Positions 32,357 through 40,721 of a stretch of DNA of 64,000 nucleotides are shown here, in pieces (within the stretch, counting starts at the first letter, position 1; each line of letters begins with the position of its first letter). Origin of the DNA: Burkholderiaceae bacterium (GTDB lineage: Bacteria; Pseudomonadota; Gammaproteobacteria; Burkholderiales; Burkholderiaceae_E). The notes beneath the pieces were generated by a model. It saw only the letters and a program-made list of their open reading frames with translations, had not been told where the DNA came from and made no database searches. The DNA lies in NCBI GenBank assembly GCA_024637395.1, contig JAGXFG010000066.1:58354-122353 (forward strand), given 5' to 3'. The position numbers and the translations under genes are program-made.

Positions 32357-33061
32357 TCATTGCCCGGCCACAACCGGGTCGCTGGCGCGCAGATCCTGTA
32401 GCACCGCATCGCGCTTGTGGCGCAGATGCTGCTCGAGTATGGCGCGCAAGCCGCTGGCGTCTCCCGCGGCCAGTGCGTCGATCATGGCGCTGTGATCGCG
32501 CACCGCTGCGTCCCACTTGTTGCGGTTGAAGTTGGAGCGAAACCGCAGGTTCTGGATGCGCAAATTGACGCTGTCATAGGTCTCGGCCAGCACCGGATTG
32601 CGGGCGCAGCGGTTGATCGCCTCGTGGATGCCGCGATTGAACCTGAAATACTGCGGCAGGTCGAGGCGCGCATGGGCGGCCAGCATCTCGAAATGCAGCG
32701 CCCTGATTTCACCGAGTTCGGCCTCGGTGCGCCGCTGTGCCGCCAACTCACCGGACTGCCCCTCGAGCGCGATCATGACTTCGAACAGGTGCTCGACGTC
32801 ACTCAACGACAGGGTCGCGACCATTGCCCCGCGGTTCGGGTTCAATTCGACCAGGCGCTCGGCGGCCAGTACTTTCAGGGCCTCGCGCAGCGGCGTCCGG
32901 GACACCCGCAACTGCTCGCACAGCACCCGCTCGTTCAGTCGCACGCCGGGCGCCAGCAAGCCCTCGGTGATCATTTCGCGCAGGCGCTCCGCGACCTCTT
33001 CATGCAGGGGCCGGCGTTCGACCGGGGCTGCACCGCGAATCATGTCCGAAACCGGATTCAT
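32357..33061 (-). CDS. GntR-family regulator, FCD (FadR-like) subgroup
   Basis: A 234-residue repressor/activator. The N-terminal winged helix reads LHEEVAERLREMI and LNERVLCEQLRVSRTPLREALK, the standard GntR recognition helix. The C-terminal all-helical FCD ligand domain has the metal-site residues in LDLPQYFRFNRGIHEAI and RDHSAMIDALAAGD. It is divergent from the aminotransferase/TRAP genes and upstream of the FAD dehydrogenase, so it probably controls both directions from the palindrome at 33120-33135. FCD ligands are typically organic acids, consistent with a TRAP-imported acid as effector. Confidence 0.92.
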   Translation of the reverse strand: MNPVSDMIRGAAPVERRPLHEEVAERLREMITEGLLAPGVRLNERVLCEQLRVSRTPLREALKVLAAERLVELNPNRGAMVATLSLSDVEHLFEVMIALEGQSGELAAQRRTEAELGEIRALHFEMLAAHARLDLPQYFRFNRGIHEAINRCARNPVLAETYDSVNLRIQNLRFRSNFNRNKWDAAVRDHSAMIDALAAGDASGLRAILEQHLRHKRDAVLQDLRASDPVVAGQ

Positions 33062-33119
33062 ACCTTAACTTTGCATTCAATCTGCAGTTATCGTGATAAT
33101 TATGCGTTGCCTTGCGGCT

Positions 33120-33135
33120 ATTTTGCATACAAAAT
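33120..33135. promoter_or_regulatory. Palindromic operator candidate for the GntR regulator
   Basis: ATTTTG-CATA-CAAAAT is a 16-bp inverted repeat (6-bp arms) in the AT-rich 109-bp region between gntR and the divergent aminotransferase gene. Size and symmetry suit an FCD-type GntR dimer. A related half-site, TTTGCATTC, lies nearer gntR at about 33070. Confidence 0.5.
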
Positions 33136-33170
33136 ACTTAACCATCAATTGGGAAATGACGGAGCGATCG

Positions 33171-34361
33171 ATGAAACTCGCGCACGGACTAGCTCTGAAC
33201 TCGCACCCCAGTGGCCGGCACTTCCTCCAGATTCCCGGCCCGACCAACGTCCCGGACCGGATCCTGCGGGCCATGGACTACCCGACCATCGACCACCGCG
33301 GCCCCGAGTTCCAGCGTCTCGGCAAGTCGGTTCTCGGCGGAATCAGGCAGATCTTCGCGACCACCGCGCCGGTAGTGATCTACCCGGCTTCCGGGACCGG
33401 GGCCTGGGAAGCGGCGCTGGTCAACACGCTCTCGCCCGGCGATACGGTGCTGATGTGCGAGACCGGCCAGTTCGCGACCCTCTGGCGCCGACTCGCCCAG
33501 CGGCTCGGCCTGGTGGTCGAATTCATCGCCGGCGACTGGCGCCATGGCGTTGACCCACAGGCGGTCGAACGGGCCCTCAAAGCTGATTCCGCCAAGAAGA
33601 TCAAGGCGCTGTGCGTAGTCCACAACGAGACTTCCACCGGCGTCACCAGCCGCATCGCCGAGGTGCGCGCGGCCATCGATCGCGCCGACCACCCGGCGCT
33701 GTTCATGGTCGACACCATCTCGTCGCTCGGTTCGATCGATTACCGGCACGACGAATGGGGCGTCGATGTCACGGTGGCCGGTTCGCAGAAGGGGCTGATG
33801 CTGCCTCCGGGGCTATCGTTCAACGCCATCAGCGCCAAGGCCCTGGCCGCCTCGAAAACAGCGACCCTGCCCCGCTCGTACTGGGATTGGAACGACATGC
33901 TCGCCGCCAACGAGAACGGTTTTTTTCCCTACACACCGGCCACTAACCTGCTCTACGGGCTGCACGAGTCGATCGCCATGCTGCTCGAGCAGGGGCTTGA
34001 AAACGTGTTCGCGCGCCATCTGCGCCACGCCGAGGCCACGCGGGCTGCAGCCCAGGCCTGGGGCCTGGAGATACTGTGCGCCGACCCGCGCGAGTACAGC
34101 GCGGCGCTGACCACGATCATGATGCCCGAAGGCCACGACGCCGACGCTTTGCGCAAGATCGCCCAGGAACGCTTCAACATGTCGTTGGGACAAGGCCTGG
34201 GCAAAGTGGCCGGCAAGGTGTTTCGGATCGGACACCTTGGCGACTTCAACGACCTGATGTTGCTGGGCACGCTCGGCGGGGTGGAGATGAGCCTGGTCTG
34301 CGGCGGCGTGCCGCACAGCGCCGGCGGCGTCCAGGCCGCGATGGCGGTCCTGACGCGCTGA
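33171..34361 (+). CDS. Class V aminotransferase (serine-glyoxylate/alanine-glyoxylate type)
   Basis: A 396-residue PLP enzyme of the class V fold. The N terminus HFLQIPGPTNVPDRIL is the serine-glyoxylate aminotransferase signature; PASGTGAWEAALVNTL binds PLP phosphate. VHNETSTGV precedes the cofactor Asp in MVDTISSLGSI, and the Schiff-base Lys lies in AGSQKGLMLPPG. The start at MKLAHGLAL is chosen because GGAG lies 7 bases upstream; an ATG five codons earlier is possible. It is first in the plus-strand TRAP operon and divergent from gntR. It likely transaminates glyoxylate or another 2-oxoacid made by the cluster; the amino donor is not known. Confidence 0.88.
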   Translation: MKLAHGLALNSHPSGRHFLQIPGPTNVPDRILRAMDYPTIDHRGPEFQRLGKSVLGGIRQIFATTAPVVIYPASGTGAWEAALVNTLSPGDTVLMCETGQFATLWRRLAQRLGLVVEFIAGDWRHGVDPQAVERALKADSAKKIKALCVVHNETSTGVTSRIAEVRAAIDRADHPALFMVDTISSLGSIDYRHDEWGVDVTVAGSQKGLMLPPGLSFNAISAKALAASKTATLPRSYWDWNDMLAANENGFFPYTPATNLLYGLHESIAMLLEQGLENVFARHLRHAEATRAAAQAWGLEILCADPREYSAALTTIMMPEGHDADALRKIAQERFNMSLGQGLGKVAGKVFRIGHLGDFNDLMLLGTLGGVEMSLVCGGVPHSAGGVQAAMAVLTR

Positions 34362-34477
34362 CGATAGTTTCGCCGCCGATCGCTCGTAGCCGGCGCGAGC
34401 GAGCGGCTTGCTTGAGGAAGTTGCCGGCACGGCTTTAGACCGACCAATCAACGCCAGTAGAGCGACGAGGAGACAAC

Positions 34478-35494
34478 ATGAAACGGAATTTTTCACTCAG
34501 GAAGTTGCGAACGACGCGCCGCACCGTGCTGCTGGCGGCTTGCGCAATGGTCACGAGCGCGTTTCTCGCTCCCGTGAGCGCCGAGACGATCGAGATCAAG
34601 CTCGGCCACGTCGGCGAGCCCGGGTCCTTGTTCCAGGCGAGCGCCGAGGAGTTCGCGGCGCGCGCCAATGCCAAACTCGGCACCAGCGCCAAGGTCATCG
34701 TGTTCGGCTCCAGCCAGCTCGGCAGCGACAAGGAGATGCTGCAGAAACTCAAGCTGGGTACCATCGACCTGGCGGTGCCCTCGACGGTGATGTCCTCCGA
34801 GGTCGATCTGTTCGGCATCTTCGAGATGCCCTACCTGGTCAAGGACCGCGAGCACATGAAGCGCATCGAGCATGACATCGTGTGGCCTTCGCTCGCGCCC
34901 GAGGCCGAGAAGAAGGGCCTCAAGGTCATCGCAGTATGGGAAAACGGCTACCGCCACATCACCAACAACAAGCGTCCGATCACTGTCCCCGATGACCTCA
35001 AGGGGATCAAGCTGCGCACGCCCAACGGCAAGTGGCGGGTGAAGATGTTCCAGGCCTACGGGGCGAATCCCAGTCCGATGAAGTTCTCGGAAGTGTTCAC
35101 CGCGCTGCAGACCGGCGTGATGGACGGCCAGGAAAACCCGTTCACGCAGATCTACAGTGCCCGCTTCCAGGAAGTGCAGAAGTACCTCTCGCTCACCGGC
35201 CACGTCTATACGCCGGCCTACCTGATGGCGGGCTCGAAGAAGTGGGCGACGCTGCCCGCCAACGTGCGCAAGATCCTCGAGGAAACCGCCCGCGAAACCC
35301 AGGCGTTCGTCTACGAGACCGCCGCCAAGCAGGAAGAGGAACTGCTCGGCAAGCTCAAGGCCAGCGGAATGCAGGTGAACACAGCCGACAAGGTCGCGTT
35401 CATCGCCGCATCCAAACCCGTGTACGAGGAATTCGGCCAGGAGGTCAAGGGTGCCCAGCAGTTGATCGAGCGCGCGATCGCACTGGGCAAGTGA
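34478..35494 (+). CDS. TRAP transporter solute-binding protein (DctP family)
   Basis: A 338-residue periplasmic receptor. A signal peptide with an RR-containing n-region (TTRRTVLLAA) and a cleavage site VSA|ET after residue 35 is visible. The mature protein shows the DctP pattern: strand IKLGHVGEPGS, then GSSQLGSDKEMLQKLKLGTIDLAV, the conserved Arg in GIKLRTPNG that salt-bridges carboxylate ligands, and FTALQTGVMDGQENP. This predicts binding of an organic acid. The gene precedes dctQ and dctM and delivers substrate to that membrane pair. An Arg-rich signal with RR suggests possible Tat export, unproven. Confidence 0.93.
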   Translation: MKRNFSLRKLRTTRRTVLLAACAMVTSAFLAPVSAETIEIKLGHVGEPGSLFQASAEEFAARANAKLGTSAKVIVFGSSQLGSDKEMLQKLKLGTIDLAVPSTVMSSEVDLFGIFEMPYLVKDREHMKRIEHDIVWPSLAPEAEKKGLKVIAVWENGYRHITNNKRPITVPDDLKGIKLRTPNGKWRVKMFQAYGANPSPMKFSEVFTALQTGVMDGQENPFTQIYSARFQEVQKYLSLTGHVYTPAYLMAGSKKWATLPANVRKILEETARETQAFVYETAAKQEEELLGKLKASGMQVNTADKVAFIAASKPVYEEFGQEVKGAQQLIERAIALGK

Positions 35495-35585
35495 TCTGCA
35501 TCGCGCCGGCCACGCGGTCGGCGCGATGCGCGTCCGCGCGGGCGCCATGCGCCCCGCGCGCCACCCGGGTTTGACTGGAGTTTCC

Positions 35586-36140
35586 ATGCAGACATCGTCG
35601 CTCGTGCCCTTGCGCACGGCTTATCAGCGCCTGCTCGAGGGCCTCTGTTTCGTCCTGATGGTCGCCCTCGCCCTAGTGGTGGTGGTCGGCGTCGGCTACC
35701 GCAAGTTCGGCGCGTCACTGGTCTGGTACGACGAGATCGCCTCGGTGCTGCTCGCCTGGGTCACCTACTACGGTGCGGCGCTCGCAGCACTGCGCGGCGG
35801 GCACATCGCGGTGCACTCACTGGTCGACAACCTGCCGCCACGGTGGCGACTGGCGATGGCCGCGCTGGCCGAAGTCTGCGTGATCGGCTTCTTTGTGCTG
35901 CTCGCCTGGATGGGCTTCGCGGTGCTCGACGTGCTCGCGACCGACACCCTGGTCAGCTTGCCCGAGGTTTCGGTCATGTACACCCAGTCGGTGATCCCGA
36001 TCGGCGCGGTGATGTTCATCATCGCCGAGTTGCTCCGCCTGCCTGAGGTGTTCGCGCTCGCCACCGCAGACCGCGTCGCGGGGGACCTGTCATGGCGATC
36101 GGCCTGCTCCTGCTCGGCGTGCTGGCACTGGTACTCCTGA
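35586..36140 (+). CDS. TRAP transporter small membrane subunit (DctQ family)
   Basis: A 184-residue inner-membrane protein with four hydrophobic helices, the standard DctQ layout. The first helix is CFVLMVALALVVVVGVGYR, then WYDEIASVLLAWVTYYGAALA with the conserved Glu, RGGHIAVHSLVD between helices, and a last helix VIPIGAVMFIIAELL. The start at 35586 is preferred over an upstream in-frame codon that would add Arg-rich non-family sequence. Its 3' end overlaps the start of dctM by 49 bp, so the last residues (from about SWRSACSCS) are unlike typical DctQ ends. Confidence 0.88.
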   Translation: MQTSSLVPLRTAYQRLLEGLCFVLMVALALVVVVGVGYRKFGASLVWYDEIASVLLAWVTYYGAALAALRGGHIAVHSLVDNLPPRWRLAMAALAEVCVIGFFVLLAWMGFAVLDVLATDTLVSLPEVSVMYTQSVIPIGAVMFIIAELLRLPEVFALATADRVAGDLSWRSACSCSACWHWYS

Positions 36141-37372
36141 GTGTTCCGATCGCGGTCGCTCTGGGCCTCGCGGCGGTGATCGCGATGCTTGCAACCCAGG
36201 GCCCGGAGGTGCTGCCGAACCTGCCGCTGGTGATGTACAGCGGCGCGACGAACTTCCCGTTGATCGCCATTCCGCTCTTTGTGCTGGCCGGCGCGATCAT
36301 GAATACCTCGGGAATCTCGCGCCGGCTGATCGCGCTCGCTTCGGCGCTGCTCGGCTTCGTGCGCGGCGGCCTGGCGATGGTAAACGTCGGCTCCGCGATG
36401 TTCTTCGCCGAGATTTCCGGATCGGCGGTTGCCGACGTGGCGGCCCTGGGCTCGGTGCTGATGCCGGCGATGAAGAAGAAAGGCTATCCGGGTCCGTTTA
36501 CCGCCGCGCTCACCTCGTCGGCGGCTTCGCTTGCGATCATCATCCCGCCCTCGATCCCGATGATCCTGTACGCGGTGATGGCGGGCACTTCAGTCGTCCA
36601 GCTGTTCGTGGCCGGCATCGTTCCGGGGATTCTCGGCGGCTTCTCGATGATGGGGCTGTGCTACTGGATGGCGGTGCGCTACCAGTATCCGGTCGAGGAG
36701 GTCTTCCGGCTGGCAAGGGTCTGGCAGACTTTGAAGGAGGCAGCGCTGGCACTGCTGCTGCCGCTGATCATCCTCGGCGGAATCTTCGGCGGGCTGGTCA
36801 CCGCGACCGAGGGCGCGGGCCTCGCGGTGGTGGCGGCAATCTTCGTCGCGATCTGGTATGGCGAGATGAACTGGCACCTGCTCTGGGAGGCGGTGGTCGA
36901 CGGGGCGGTGCAGACCGCGGTCGTGATGCTGCTGGTGGCCTCGAGCGCGCTGCTCGGCGTCTATCTGACCGACGCGCAGGTTCCGCAAAAGCTCGCGCTC
37001 GCGATCACGGGCTTCACGCAAGAGCGCTGGGCGATTCTGATGCTGCTCAACGTCTTTCTCCTGGTGATCGGCCTGTTCCTGCACTCGGCGGCGGCTATCA
37101 TTCTGGTCGTTCCGATCGTGATGCCGGTGGTGATCAGCGCGGGCATCGACCCGGTGCACTTCGGCCTGATCGTGACGCTGAACCTGGCGATCGGGCAGCA
37201 GACTCCGCCGGTGGCGAGCGTGCTGATGACCGCCTGCTCGATCGCGAAGGAGAACGTCTGGGATGTCTCGCGCGCCAACATTCCGTTCATCGCAGTGTTG
37301 GTGTCGATCCTGATGTTGGTCACCTACGTCGAGGCGGTGCCGATGTGGCTGGTCAACGTCTTCTACCGATGA
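36092..37372 (+). CDS. TRAP transporter large permease subunit (DctM family)
   Basis: A 426-residue multi-spanning permease, the Na+-coupled transport subunit. About eleven to twelve hydrophobic helices are visible. Family motifs include NFPLIAIPLFVLAGAIM, the GGLAMVNVGSAMFFAEISGSAVADVAALG segment, IIPPSIPMILYAV, and the second-repeat equivalent LNLAIGQQTPPVASVL. It overlaps dctQ and is followed 10 bp later by the enoyl-CoA hydratase, so transport and catabolism are co-transcribed. Confidence 0.94.
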   Translation: MAIGLLLLGVLALVLLSVPIAVALGLAAVIAMLATQGPEVLPNLPLVMYSGATNFPLIAIPLFVLAGAIMNTSGISRRLIALASALLGFVRGGLAMVNVGSAMFFAEISGSAVADVAALGSVLMPAMKKKGYPGPFTAALTSSAASLAIIIPPSIPMILYAVMAGTSVVQLFVAGIVPGILGGFSMMGLCYWMAVRYQYPVEEVFRLARVWQTLKEAALALLLPLIILGGIFGGLVTATEGAGLAVVAAIFVAIWYGEMNWHLLWEAVVDGAVQTAVVMLLVASSALLGVYLTDAQVPQKLALAITGFTQERWAILMLLNVFLLVIGLFLHSAAAIILVVPIVMPVVISAGIDPVHFGLIVTLNLAIGQQTPPVASVLMTACSIAKENVWDVSRANIPFIAVLVSILMLVTYVEAVPMWLVNVFYR

Positions 37373-37382
37373 GGGTTGCGGC

Positions 37383-38162
37383 ATGACCGATCTGGTTCTT
37401 ATCGAGCGCGCGGGCGCGATCGCGACCGTGGTGCTCAATCGCCCCGCGAAGCTCAACGCCTTTACCAAGACGATGTGGCGCGACCTCGGCGCCGCCATCG
37501 ACTCCCTCTCTGCCGACGATTCGATTCGCTGCATCATCGTCCGCGGCGCCGGCGAGAAGGCCTTCTCGCCGGGCAACGACATCAGCGAATTCGCCACCGA
37601 GCGCTCCAACCGCTCCCAGGCAATCGCGTACGGGGCAGTCATGCACGCCACGGTCGCGGCCTTCGAGCGCTGCCGCCACCCGCTGGTGGCGCAGATTCAC
37701 GGCATCTGCGTCGGCGGCGGGATGGAAATCGCGGCGCTGTGCGACTTGCGGATCTGCGGCACCAGCAGCCGCTTCGGGGCCCCGATCAAGAACCTGGGCC
37801 TGGTCATGGCCCACTCCGAGATGGCGCCGCTGGTGCGCCTCGTCGGCGCCGACGTCGCGCTCGAAATCCTGCTCGAAGGACGGATCATCGACGCTGCGGA
37901 AGCGAAGGAAAAGCGGCTGGTGACGCGGGTCGTGCCCGACGACCAGGTCGCAGCCGAAGCGCTGGCCACGGCCGGCCGCATCGCCGACGGCGCTCCGCTG
38001 GCGGCACGTTGGCACAAGAAGTTCGCCAACCGGCTGCGCGATCCCCAAGCACTGAGCGATGCCGAGCGCCTCGAGGCCTTCGAGTGCTTTGACACCGAGG
38101 ACTTTCAAATCGGTTACCGCGCGTTTCTCGCCAAGAAACGCCCCGGTTTCGTTGGGCGCTAG
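37383..38162 (+). CDS. Enoyl-CoA hydratase/isomerase family protein
   Basis: A 259-residue crotonase. The oxyanion-hole segments are KAFSPGNDISEF and HGICVGGGMEIAALCDLRI; the region FGAPIKNLGLVMAHSEMAPLVRLVG occupies the position of the catalytic glutamates, but the usual PExxLGxxPGxGG signature is altered. This suggests a hydratase or lyase with non-standard chemistry rather than a simple fatty-acid enoyl-CoA hydratase. It sits between dctM and the CoA-transferase on the plus strand, which implies action on a CoA thioester of the imported acid. Confidence 0.85.
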   Translation: MTDLVLIERAGAIATVVLNRPAKLNAFTKTMWRDLGAAIDSLSADDSIRCIIVRGAGEKAFSPGNDISEFATERSNRSQAIAYGAVMHATVAAFERCRHPLVAQIHGICVGGGMEIAALCDLRICGTSSRFGAPIKNLGLVMAHSEMAPLVRLVGADVALEILLEGRIIDAAEAKEKRLVTRVVPDDQVAAEALATAGRIADGAPLAARWHKKFANRLRDPQALSDAERLEAFECFDTEDFQIGYRAFLAKKRPGFVGR

Positions 38163-38198
38163 AGCTCTGGCGATGGCTAACACCAAGGAATCAACCCC

Positions 38199-39401
38199 AT
38201 GAACAAGCGACCGGGCCCCCGCCCTCTCGATGGCGTGCGGGTGCTCGAGCTCGCGCAAATCATGTCGGGCCCGACCACCGGAATGATGCTCGCCGATCTG
38301 GGCGCCGACGTTATCAAGATCGAAAAACTGGGCGGTGACGACTCGCGTGGCTACCGCGAGCCCCGGGTCAACGGCGTCTCGGCCCCCTTCATGGTGCTCA
38401 ACCGCAACAAGCGCGGCATGGCGCTCGATCTCAAGAATCCGAAAGGACGCGCCGTGCTGTTGCGGCTGGTCGAGACCGCCGACGTGCTCACCGAGAACTT
38501 TCGCCGCGGCACGCTCGAGAAACTGGGGCTGGGATACGACGTGCTGGCGGCGGTCAACCCGGGACTGATCTACTGCGCGATCACCGGCTATGGCCACACC
38601 GGGCCGCTGGGCGGACACGGCGGATTCGACCTGATCGCACAGGGCTTTGCCGGGCTGATGAGCATTACCGGAGAACCCGGGCGCCCACCGACCAAGGTGG
38701 GTCCGCCAGTGTCGGACATCAATGCCGGCATCCTCGCCGCGCTGGGTGTCCTGGCCGCCTACATCGAGCGGCTCAAGACCGGTCGCGGCCAGATCGTCGA
38801 AACCTCGCTGATGGAGGCGGCGCTGCAACAGACCTACTGGCATGCCGCGGTCTACTTCGCCACCGGGACCTCGCCCGGTCCGCTGGGCTCGGGGCATGTG
38901 CTCTCCGCGCCCTACCAGGCATTTCACACGGCCGATGGCTACGTCAACATTGGAGGCGCGAACCAGACCAACTGGGAGCGGATCGCCACTGTGCTTGGCC
39001 ACCCCGAATGGCGCGAAGACCCGCGTTTCGCCTCCAATACCGACCGCATGAACAATCTCCCGGCGCTGGTCGAAGCGATCGAGGCGGTGCTCGCCAGCGG
39101 TAGCACCGAGCACTGGGTGCAGGCATTCCACGCCGCCGGAGTCCCGGTCGGACCGGTGCATACGCTGGGCGAGGCACTCGAGCATCCGCAGACGGCCGCC
39201 CGCAAGATGGTCGTCGAGACCGAGCACCGCGATGCCGGGCCGACCCGCTCACTGGGCTTTCCGGTGCGCCTGTCGGAAACCCCGGCACGCATCACCCGGC
39301 CGGCGCCGGCACTGGGTGAGCACAGCCGCGAGGTGCTCCTCGAAGCCGGCTTTGGGGAAGACGAGATCGCGCAACTGATAGCCGAGGGCGTCGTCGCCTG
39401 A
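38199..39401 (+). CDS. Class III (CaiB/BaiF) CoA-transferase
   Basis: A 400-residue family III CoA-transferase. Conserved parts are DGVRVLELAQIMSGPTTGMMLADLGADVIKIE, the NRNKRGMALDLKNPKGR segment, ENFRRGTLEKLGLGYD, and the catalytic Asp in GPPVSDINAG. Substrate specificity is not deducible, but such enzymes move CoA from succinyl-CoA, acetyl-CoA or formyl-CoA to a carboxylate. It is last in the TRAP-catabolic operon, 36 bp after the crotonase, and would activate the imported acid for that enzyme. Confidence 0.9.
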   Translation: MNKRPGPRPLDGVRVLELAQIMSGPTTGMMLADLGADVIKIEKLGGDDSRGYREPRVNGVSAPFMVLNRNKRGMALDLKNPKGRAVLLRLVETADVLTENFRRGTLEKLGLGYDVLAAVNPGLIYCAITGYGHTGPLGGHGGFDLIAQGFAGLMSITGEPGRPPTKVGPPVSDINAGILAALGVLAAYIERLKTGRGQIVETSLMEAALQQTYWHAAVYFATGTSPGPLGSGHVLSAPYQAFHTADGYVNIGGANQTNWERIATVLGHPEWREDPRFASNTDRMNNLPALVEAIEAVLASGSTEHWVQAFHAAGVPVGPVHTLGEALEHPQTAARKMVVETEHRDAGPTRSLGFPVRLSETPARITRPAPALGEHSREVLLEAGFGEDEIAQLIAEGVVA

Positions 39402-39455
39402 TTCGCGCTCCAGCCCGAGCCAGCACAAGAGCTTGAGCGGCGGCATAATCGTCGT

Positions 39456-40658
39456 ATGACACCACCCGCCAACTCCCCGCCCAGGCTCGCCCGCCGCACC
39501 GGCCATATCGAGCCGTTCCATGTGATGGAGCTCGCCAAGCGCGCCGTGGCGCTGCAGGCCGCCGGTAACCCGGTGATCCACATGAGCATCGGGGAACCTG
39601 ACTTCACCGCGCCGGCGCCGGTGATCGCCGCGCTCGAGCGCATCGTTCACTCGGGACGGACCCAGTACACCGCGGCGCTGGGCATCACCCCCCTGCGCAA
39701 CGCGATCGCCCGCCACTACGGCGAGCAATACAACCTCGACATCGCGCCGCAGCGGATCGTGGTCACCGCCGGCGCATCGGCGGCGCTGTCACTGGCCTGC
39801 TGTGCGCTGGTCAATCCCGGCGACGGCGTGCTGATGACCGACCCCTGCTACCCCTGCAACCGGCACTTCGTGGCTGCCTTCGACGGCATCCCGGAGCTGG
39901 TTCCGGTGGGGCCGCAGACCCGCTTCCAGATGACCAGGGAGCTGCTCGAGCAACATTGGACGCCACGAACCGTCGGCACGCTGCTGGCCAGCCCCTCGAA
40001 TCCGACCGGCACCTCGATTCCCCACGCCGAACTCGGCGGGATCATCGAGGCGGTGCGCGCACGGGGCGGTTTCTCGATCATCGACGAGATCTATCTCGGT
40101 CTGACCTACGGTGACGACCAGGCGCCGCGCGATGCCCGCTCGGCGCTCGAATTCGGCGACGACCTGATCATCACCAACAGTTTCTCGAAGTACTTCAACA
40201 TGACCGGCTGGCGGTTGGGCTGGCTGGTGGTACCGGAGGCGCTTACCGCGACCTTCGAGAAACTGGCGCAGAACCTCTACATCTGCCCCTCCACCCTGGC
40301 GCAGCATGCCGCGCTGGCCTGCTTCGAACCGGATTCCCTGGCGATCTTCGAGGAGCGTCGGCTGGCCTTCCGGCGCCGGCGCGACTTCATCGTTCCCGCG
40401 TTGCGCGCTGCCGGTCTGGAAGTGCCGGTGACCCCTGATGGCGCGTTCTACGTCTACTGTGATTGCAGCCGTTACAGCGACGACAGCGCCCGCCTGGCGA
40501 TCGAACTGCTCGAGCAGGCATACGTATCGGTCGTGCCGGGGACGGATTTCGGGTTCAACGCACCCGAACGCTACCTGCGCGTCTCATACGCGACCTCGCT
40601 CGACCAGCTCGAAGAGGCCGCGACGCGGCTCAGGAAATATTTCGAGGGACGTTCCTGA
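39456..40658 (+). CDS. Pyridoxal-phosphate aminotransferase, class I/II
   Basis: A 400-residue fold type I aminotransferase. Visible motifs: HMSIGEPDFTAPAPV, TAGASAALSLAC for the PLP phosphate loop, SPSNPTGTSIP, the Asp in IIDEIYLGL, and the Schiff-base Lys in NSFSKYFNMTGWRLGW; the substrate Arg lies in YLRVSYATS. This resembles the aspartate/alanine-type group often annotated as generic. It starts 54 bp after the CoA-transferase stop, so it could be the last gene of that operon or separate. It converges on the lytic transglycosylase. Confidence 0.9.
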   Translation: MTPPANSPPRLARRTGHIEPFHVMELAKRAVALQAAGNPVIHMSIGEPDFTAPAPVIAALERIVHSGRTQYTAALGITPLRNAIARHYGEQYNLDIAPQRIVVTAGASAALSLACCALVNPGDGVLMTDPCYPCNRHFVAAFDGIPELVPVGPQTRFQMTRELLEQHWTPRTVGTLLASPSNPTGTSIPHAELGGIIEAVRARGGFSIIDEIYLGLTYGDDQAPRDARSALEFGDDLIITNSFSKYFNMTGWRLGWLVVPEALTATFEKLAQNLYICPSTLAQHAALACFEPDSLAIFEERRLAFRRRRDFIVPALRAAGLEVPVTPDGAFYVYCDCSRYSDDSARLAIELLEQAYVSVVPGTDFGFNAPERYLRVSYATSLDQLEEAATRLRKYFEGRS

Positions 40659-40674
40659 CCGGGGAGCCCCCCGG
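40659..40674. terminator. Small hairpin between convergent genes
   Basis: CCGGGG-AGCC-CCCCGG forms a 6-bp GC stem just after the aminotransferase stop. No T-tract follows; weak terminator candidate. Confidence 0.25.
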
Positions 40675-40721
40675 CAATCTGCTGTGCGGGGCGCTCGCTT
40701 ACCGGCCCCGGGGAATATTCG

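Noticed and set aside
29266..32529. Very long open frame on the plus strand opposite the FAD dehydrogenase
   Set aside because: A GC-rich shadow frame: it covers the coding gene in antisense, has no recognisable domain and is rich in Arg/His/Gln/Ala from codon complement.
37383..39401. Itaconate degradation module (CoA-transferase + hydratase)
   Set aside because: No citramalyl-CoA lyase is present and the crotonase is not of the MaoC-type itaconyl-CoA hydratase; naming the substrate is unsupported.
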